DNA from: Tychonema sp. LEGE 06208
GTDB taxonomy: Bacteria > Cyanobacteriota > Cyanobacteriia > Cyanobacteriales > Microcoleaceae
DNA length: 64,000 nucleotides
Assembly: GCF_015207505.1 (NCBI RefSeq)
Contig: NZ_JADEWT010000014.1
Location: forward strand, 20,007-84,006
Direction of reading: 5' to 3'
In this document: piece after piece, positions 60,979 through 64,000 of the stretch
Position numbering within the stretch: the first letter of the stretch is position 1
Layout: each line of letters opens with the position of its first letter
The notes under the pieces: generated by a model
The model's input: only the letters and a program-made list of their open reading frames with translations
What the model was told of the DNA's origin: nothing
Databases searched by the model: none
Made by a program: the position numbers and the translations under genes

Positions 60979-62313
60979 GTGGATGAAATGTTGGAAAAAG
61001 CTTGGACGCTCAAGCAAAATTTAATTGACTTTGTGATGGATGCTGAAGGAGATTTAGCAGTAGCTTTGGAAGCTTTTGCAGCAGCTAGATCGACTGGCGA
61101 ACGCTATGATATTGCTCAGCAAAATCAAGTGATTGACAGTTTTACCGTTGAAGGTAAAGTCGGAGATAAAACGCCGATCGACATTTTTATCGAAAGTCAG
61201 CCGGATTTAACCCAGAGCGAGCTCGGTTTGCTAGAAAGTTGGCAGCACAGAAGCTTCCCTGCGTTGTTTGAGATTACTCAAATTTCCCCCGACAGCTTGG
61301 AACTGATGAACTGGCTGACGGCAAAGCACTACGCTGTCAAGCCCAACAGCGCTAATTTCCTCGAACAAATGTCTCGCTTAAAGTTAGGAGAAATCTTGCG
61401 GGCTCGGATTGCGCCCCTCACCGATGACTGGTGGATACTCTCGGGCCCTGCGATTGGGATGGGGAAATTGGGCAAGCCGAAGTTGGCTGTGGCGATCGGC
61501 AATTTCAAGCAAAATTACAAAAATAACCTGTACAGCGACGCGCCGGAACTGTTAGAACAAGCTTGGAAGTCGGTAGAAAAGTACGATGAAGATTTTACCG
61601 AATTTTTTGGCAGCGATGAAGTGACGCTATCGGGATATCACCTGAATAAAAAGTTGGCTGAATTTCAGGAAGTAATCACTAAAAAACACCTAGCTGAGAT
61701 CGGCGTTGATGAAACTAAATCTCTGGCGGATATGGTTGAAGATGCTGGAGTCGATCGAGAAGAGGTCAAAGCCGCGGCCATCGCAGCAGCAGGCGCGGAT
61801 GCTAAAGCCGTTGAGGTAATGCTCGACAGCAATGCTAGTTCAAAAATGGTAACGCCGAAAGTCGAATTGCCCGATCGCTTCAAAAAAGCCGAAAAGGTGA
61901 CAGCACTTTCTCATCCTCGCTGGGGGCAAACTTTTTTGTCTACCTACGCTCAATTTACCGAAATGCTGGCAGCAGAGGACTTTTCAACCATTCCAGGTTA
62001 CGAAAAGTTGGTTCGCAGCTATCTTGAAGATGCTGCAATTAATGCCTGGATTTGGCAGCGGTTAGCGAAAGTTAATCCAGCGAAATTAGAACAAATTTTG
62101 CAAACTGTGTTGCAGCGGACTGATTTTGCGATCGAGACTGATTTAGATTCTTTACTGCAAGAGTTTAAAAAACCCTTAGAACCAGAACTCCCGGAAATTG
62201 CCAGCGTTCCCCTGCACCTGAACAACTTATTTCAGCAAGCTTTAGGCGAAGTTAACAAGTCAAAGTCCAAACCGCAGGACAAAAAGAAAAGCTCTAAGGG
62301 TTTTAAATCCTGA
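60979..62313 (+). CDS. Conserved hypothetical protein
   Basis: 444 aa, acidic to neutral and mainly helical. The first codon used is GTG (60979); ATG 60988 is an alternative. Notable stretches are KAWTLKQNLIDFVMDAEGDLAVALEAFAAARSTG, LTDDWWILSGPAIGMGKLGKPKLAVAIGNFKQNYK, and a basic C-terminus rich in Lys/Ser (NKSKSKPQDKKKSSKGFKS). It seems to be a cyanobacterial protein without known function. No motif is recognised. Confidence 0.7.
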   Translation: MDEMLEKAWTLKQNLIDFVMDAEGDLAVALEAFAAARSTGERYDIAQQNQVIDSFTVEGKVGDKTPIDIFIESQPDLTQSELGLLESWQHRSFPALFEITQISPDSLELMNWLTAKHYAVKPNSANFLEQMSRLKLGEILRARIAPLTDDWWILSGPAIGMGKLGKPKLAVAIGNFKQNYKNNLYSDAPELLEQAWKSVEKYDEDFTEFFGSDEVTLSGYHLNKKLAEFQEVITKKHLAEIGVDETKSLADMVEDAGVDREEVKAAAIAAAGADAKAVEVMLDSNASSKMVTPKVELPDRFKKAEKVTALSHPRWGQTFLSTYAQFTEMLAAEDFSTIPGYEKLVRSYLEDAAINAWIWQRLAKVNPAKLEQILQTVLQRTDFAIETDLDSLLQEFKKPLEPELPEIASVPLHLNNLFQQALGEVNKSKSKPQDKKKSSKGFKS

Positions 62314-62820
62314 CCCACATCTGGCACTAATGCCAAAAATTTGGAGGGGCGGCTTTACCAATAATCCCTTCGGGAAAACCAGAAATTCAAATATTATGGT
62401 TGATGACCATAATAAAAACTGATCTGTGCCGAATGCAAGTCTTGGGCATGAGGGCGGACGGTCGTCCGCACTACGAACCTTATTTATTGTTGTCGATCGA
62501 CCTGACATGATTTGACAGGCCGCGGGCGGGACGATCGCACAGCAGCATTTGGCAAAATTCTGGATCGTCGGGGAAAGCCAACTCCTAGCTGCCATTGACT
62601 TCGCTGGCGATCGCTCTGCGGTTGACCGGGCTGGGTTCCCAGTTGCTGATTTTTAATTGGGCTGGGGATTCTGTATAATCGGGTTCGCGATTGGGGCGAT
62701 CGCAGTGTATTCAGAAAATTCTGATTTTCCCAGTTTGTCTTGGTTTTTTGTTAAAGATGTTAAAGATTTGTAAACTGTTAGGGGATGCTTTCTGCATCTA
62801 ATATTTTTTCGAGGAGTCCC
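62314..62820. repeat. Intergenic region with degenerate family 2 element
   Basis: Around 62395-62513, GGTCGTCCGCACTACGAACC...TTGTCGATCGACCTGACATGAT resembles the right half of the family 2 elements, with degraded ends. The remainder is unremarkable and should contain the cruF promoter. Confidence 0.45.
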
Positions 62821-63759
62821 ATGAAGCAACTTTTGATGGCTGAGCGCTTTTGCTTGATAGCCCACGTCGTGTCAATGGCTTTTGGATTGGCAGGGCTGCT
62901 GCTGATTGTACCCAATCCTGAATTAGTGATGAGTTTACCGCCCGCCGGACAAACTCTGTTCCAATGGGGGATGGCTGGGGGTGGAGTAGTTTATATCATT
63001 TTTGGTGCAGCAGCGGTTGCTATCTATGCCTATCGGACGTTGGGGTTGGGTGCAACTCTGGCATTTTTGGTGCCTTCTGTGTTTTTGTCCTTAAGTAGCG
63101 AGTTGTTGGGAACGAGTACGGGTTTTCCCTTCGGAAACTATCACTACTTGAGCGGTTTGGGCTACAAAATTGCAGGGCTAGTTCCGTTTACAATTCCGCT
63201 GTCGTGGTTTTATCTCGGACTGGTTTCCTATATAATTGCTCGCGCTGGAGTCGGTGGCGGTAAAGGCAAACTCAACTGGGTGGGCCAAATCGGGGCGATC
63301 GCCCTTGGTTCTTTGCTGCTAACAGCTTGGGATTTTGTACTAGATCCGGCGATGAGTCAAACTTCAGTACCTTTTTGGGAGTTTGAAGAACTTGGGGCTT
63401 TCTTCGGGATGCCTTACCGCAACTTGGCGGGCTGGATGGGTACGGGAGCGCTATTTATGTCAGTAGCAGCTTTCTTGTGGAGAAAAACGTCGATTAAATT
63501 AGATCGATCGGAAATGGGTTTGCCGTTAATTGTTTATTTGGTAAACTTTGCTTTTGGAGCAATTATCACTGTAACTTCCTTGGATTCTCGGTTTTGGTTC
63601 CCGACATCCTTAGCTGTGCTTCTGGGTGTAGTTCCGGCGATCGTCTTAAGCTGGCTGGCGAAACCCGCAGCAGATGACTTAACAGAAGCAATTCCGTCTT
63701 TGGAATCTGCTCTGAAAGCTGAAATTCCTTCTCAGCGCGTCGGTGCTTTGCATAAGTAA
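62821..63759 (+). CDS. cruF: Carotenoid 1',2'-hydratase CruF-like (DUF422)
   Basis: 312 aa from ATG 62821 (GAGGA just upstream). About seven to eight transmembrane segments. STGFPFGNYHYLSGLGYKIAGLVPFTIPLSWFYLGLVSYIIAR, TAWDFVLDPAMSQTSVPFWEF and FFGMPYRNLAGWMGTGALFM are the conserved blocks of DUF422/CruF proteins. In cyanobacteria CruF hydrates the psi end of gamma-carotene on the way to myxol glycosides. The usual partner cruG would lie beyond the window if present. A hairpin follows the gene. Confidence 0.9.
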   Translation: MKQLLMAERFCLIAHVVSMAFGLAGLLLIVPNPELVMSLPPAGQTLFQWGMAGGGVVYIIFGAAAVAIYAYRTLGLGATLAFLVPSVFLSLSSELLGTSTGFPFGNYHYLSGLGYKIAGLVPFTIPLSWFYLGLVSYIIARAGVGGGKGKLNWVGQIGAIALGSLLLTAWDFVLDPAMSQTSVPFWEFEELGAFFGMPYRNLAGWMGTGALFMSVAAFLWRKTSIKLDRSEMGLPLIVYLVNFAFGAIITVTSLDSRFWFPTSLAVLLGVVPAIVLSWLAKPAADDLTEAIPSLESALKAEIPSQRVGALHK

Positions 63760-63820
63760 GCGGCCCCCGTGTAATCGCGGCTGATTTGACAAAATTTTAC
63801 ACGAAATTTTGAGCGAATTT

Positions 63821-63855
63821 AAAAACCCGGTTTCTACAAGAAACCGGGTTTTTTC
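63821..63855 (+). terminator. AAACCCGGTTTCT hairpin after cruF
   Basis: AAAAACCCGGTTTCT pairs with AGAAACCGGGTTTTTT around ACA. The T-run makes a good intrinsic terminator. Same arms as at 2530 and 9341. Confidence 0.7.
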
Positions 63856-64000
63856 AGCTAGAGATTAGCAGTAAGCTGTTGCTCATATAGATTGTGTATG
63901 GCGATTGAGGGTCCGATGGGGATCAGGGGAGAGGGGGAGAGAATTTGACGATTTTTGATTGTCATCAAAATATACAATGTTTATTTGCACAACAGCTTAG
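63856..64000. other. Window end, nothing recognised
   Basis: About 145 bp of intergenic sequence with no feature that can be supported. Confidence 0.4.

Noticed and set aside
1..64000. tRNA or rRNA genes
   Set aside because: No T-loop (GGTTCRANTCC-type) with acceptor pairing and no rRNA-like conserved stretch was noticed on either strand; a dedicated scan could still find one.

Overview
The window is chromosomal DNA of a filamentous, non-heterocystous-type cyanobacterium (Microcoleus/Oscillatoria-like; this placement is inference). The evidence is a very high density of GCGATCGC (HIP1) and CGATCG sites, photosystem I subunit PsaK, two high-light-inducible proteins, a group 1 cyanobacterial sigma factor, a fused NADPH-thioredoxin reductase/thioredoxin, the carotenoid enzymes CrtO and CruF, and many short heptanucleotide repeat arrays. 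No rRNA, tRNA or CRISPR array was found.

Layout. 1-4300: C-terminus of a gyrase A-type subunit, an ABC-transporter ATPase with an expanded charged insert, a 50-aa HLIP and sigA. 4.3-6.0 kb is gene-free. 6.0-10.8 kb: a two-gene ATPase + TOPRIM-like cassette resembling phage-defence pairs, an isolated peptide-type permease behind a 36-unit heptamer array, and NTRC. 11.5-24.4 kb: a phosphatase-methyltransferase fusion, a diguanylate cyclase/FGE-like pair, DUF427, a CPA antiporter with an RCK-like domain, a methyltransferase, a Uma2 nuclease, a broken lipase, a Nudix protein and a TonB-like proline-rich protein. 24.4-25.6 kb: a decayed IS1-family transposase split by a small inverted-repeat element. 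25.7-34 kb: a CHAT-FHA protein and partner, a Gfo/Idh oxidoreductase, grxC-gshB (glutathione), a PEP-CTERM protein and hflX. 34-43 kb: HLIP, psaK, an SRPBCC protein, galK, rsmA, ispE and several small conserved genes. 43.4-51.7 kb: metH, a membrane protein, an intact IS605-type element (tnpA/tnpB), a YbjQ protein and a TPR protein. 52-64 kb: a methyltransferase, crtO, a DUF4258/YgiT toxin-antitoxin-like pair, a helical-repeat protein, a saccharopine dehydrogenase-like enzyme, exported and glycine-zipper proteins, a conserved hypothetical and cruF.

Most genes are housekeeping or metabolic and stand singly or in pairs. The strongest unusual signal is in the non-coding DNA. Short mobile inverted-repeat elements begin TATC and end GATA, and several are flanked by a 3-bp TNA duplication. 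They carry interchangeable internal cargo (heptamer arrays, a GCAGAGAACACAGAGG-type repeat, or a long hairpin), and one has an identifiable pre-insertion site. Heptamer arrays also supply start or stop codons and translation-initiation regions of several genes. Other points of note are hflX, which has no canonical start codon for its conserved N-terminus; the ATPase/DUF4276 pair; the CHAT-FHA protein; and a possible multi-hairpin RNA at 52011-52136.
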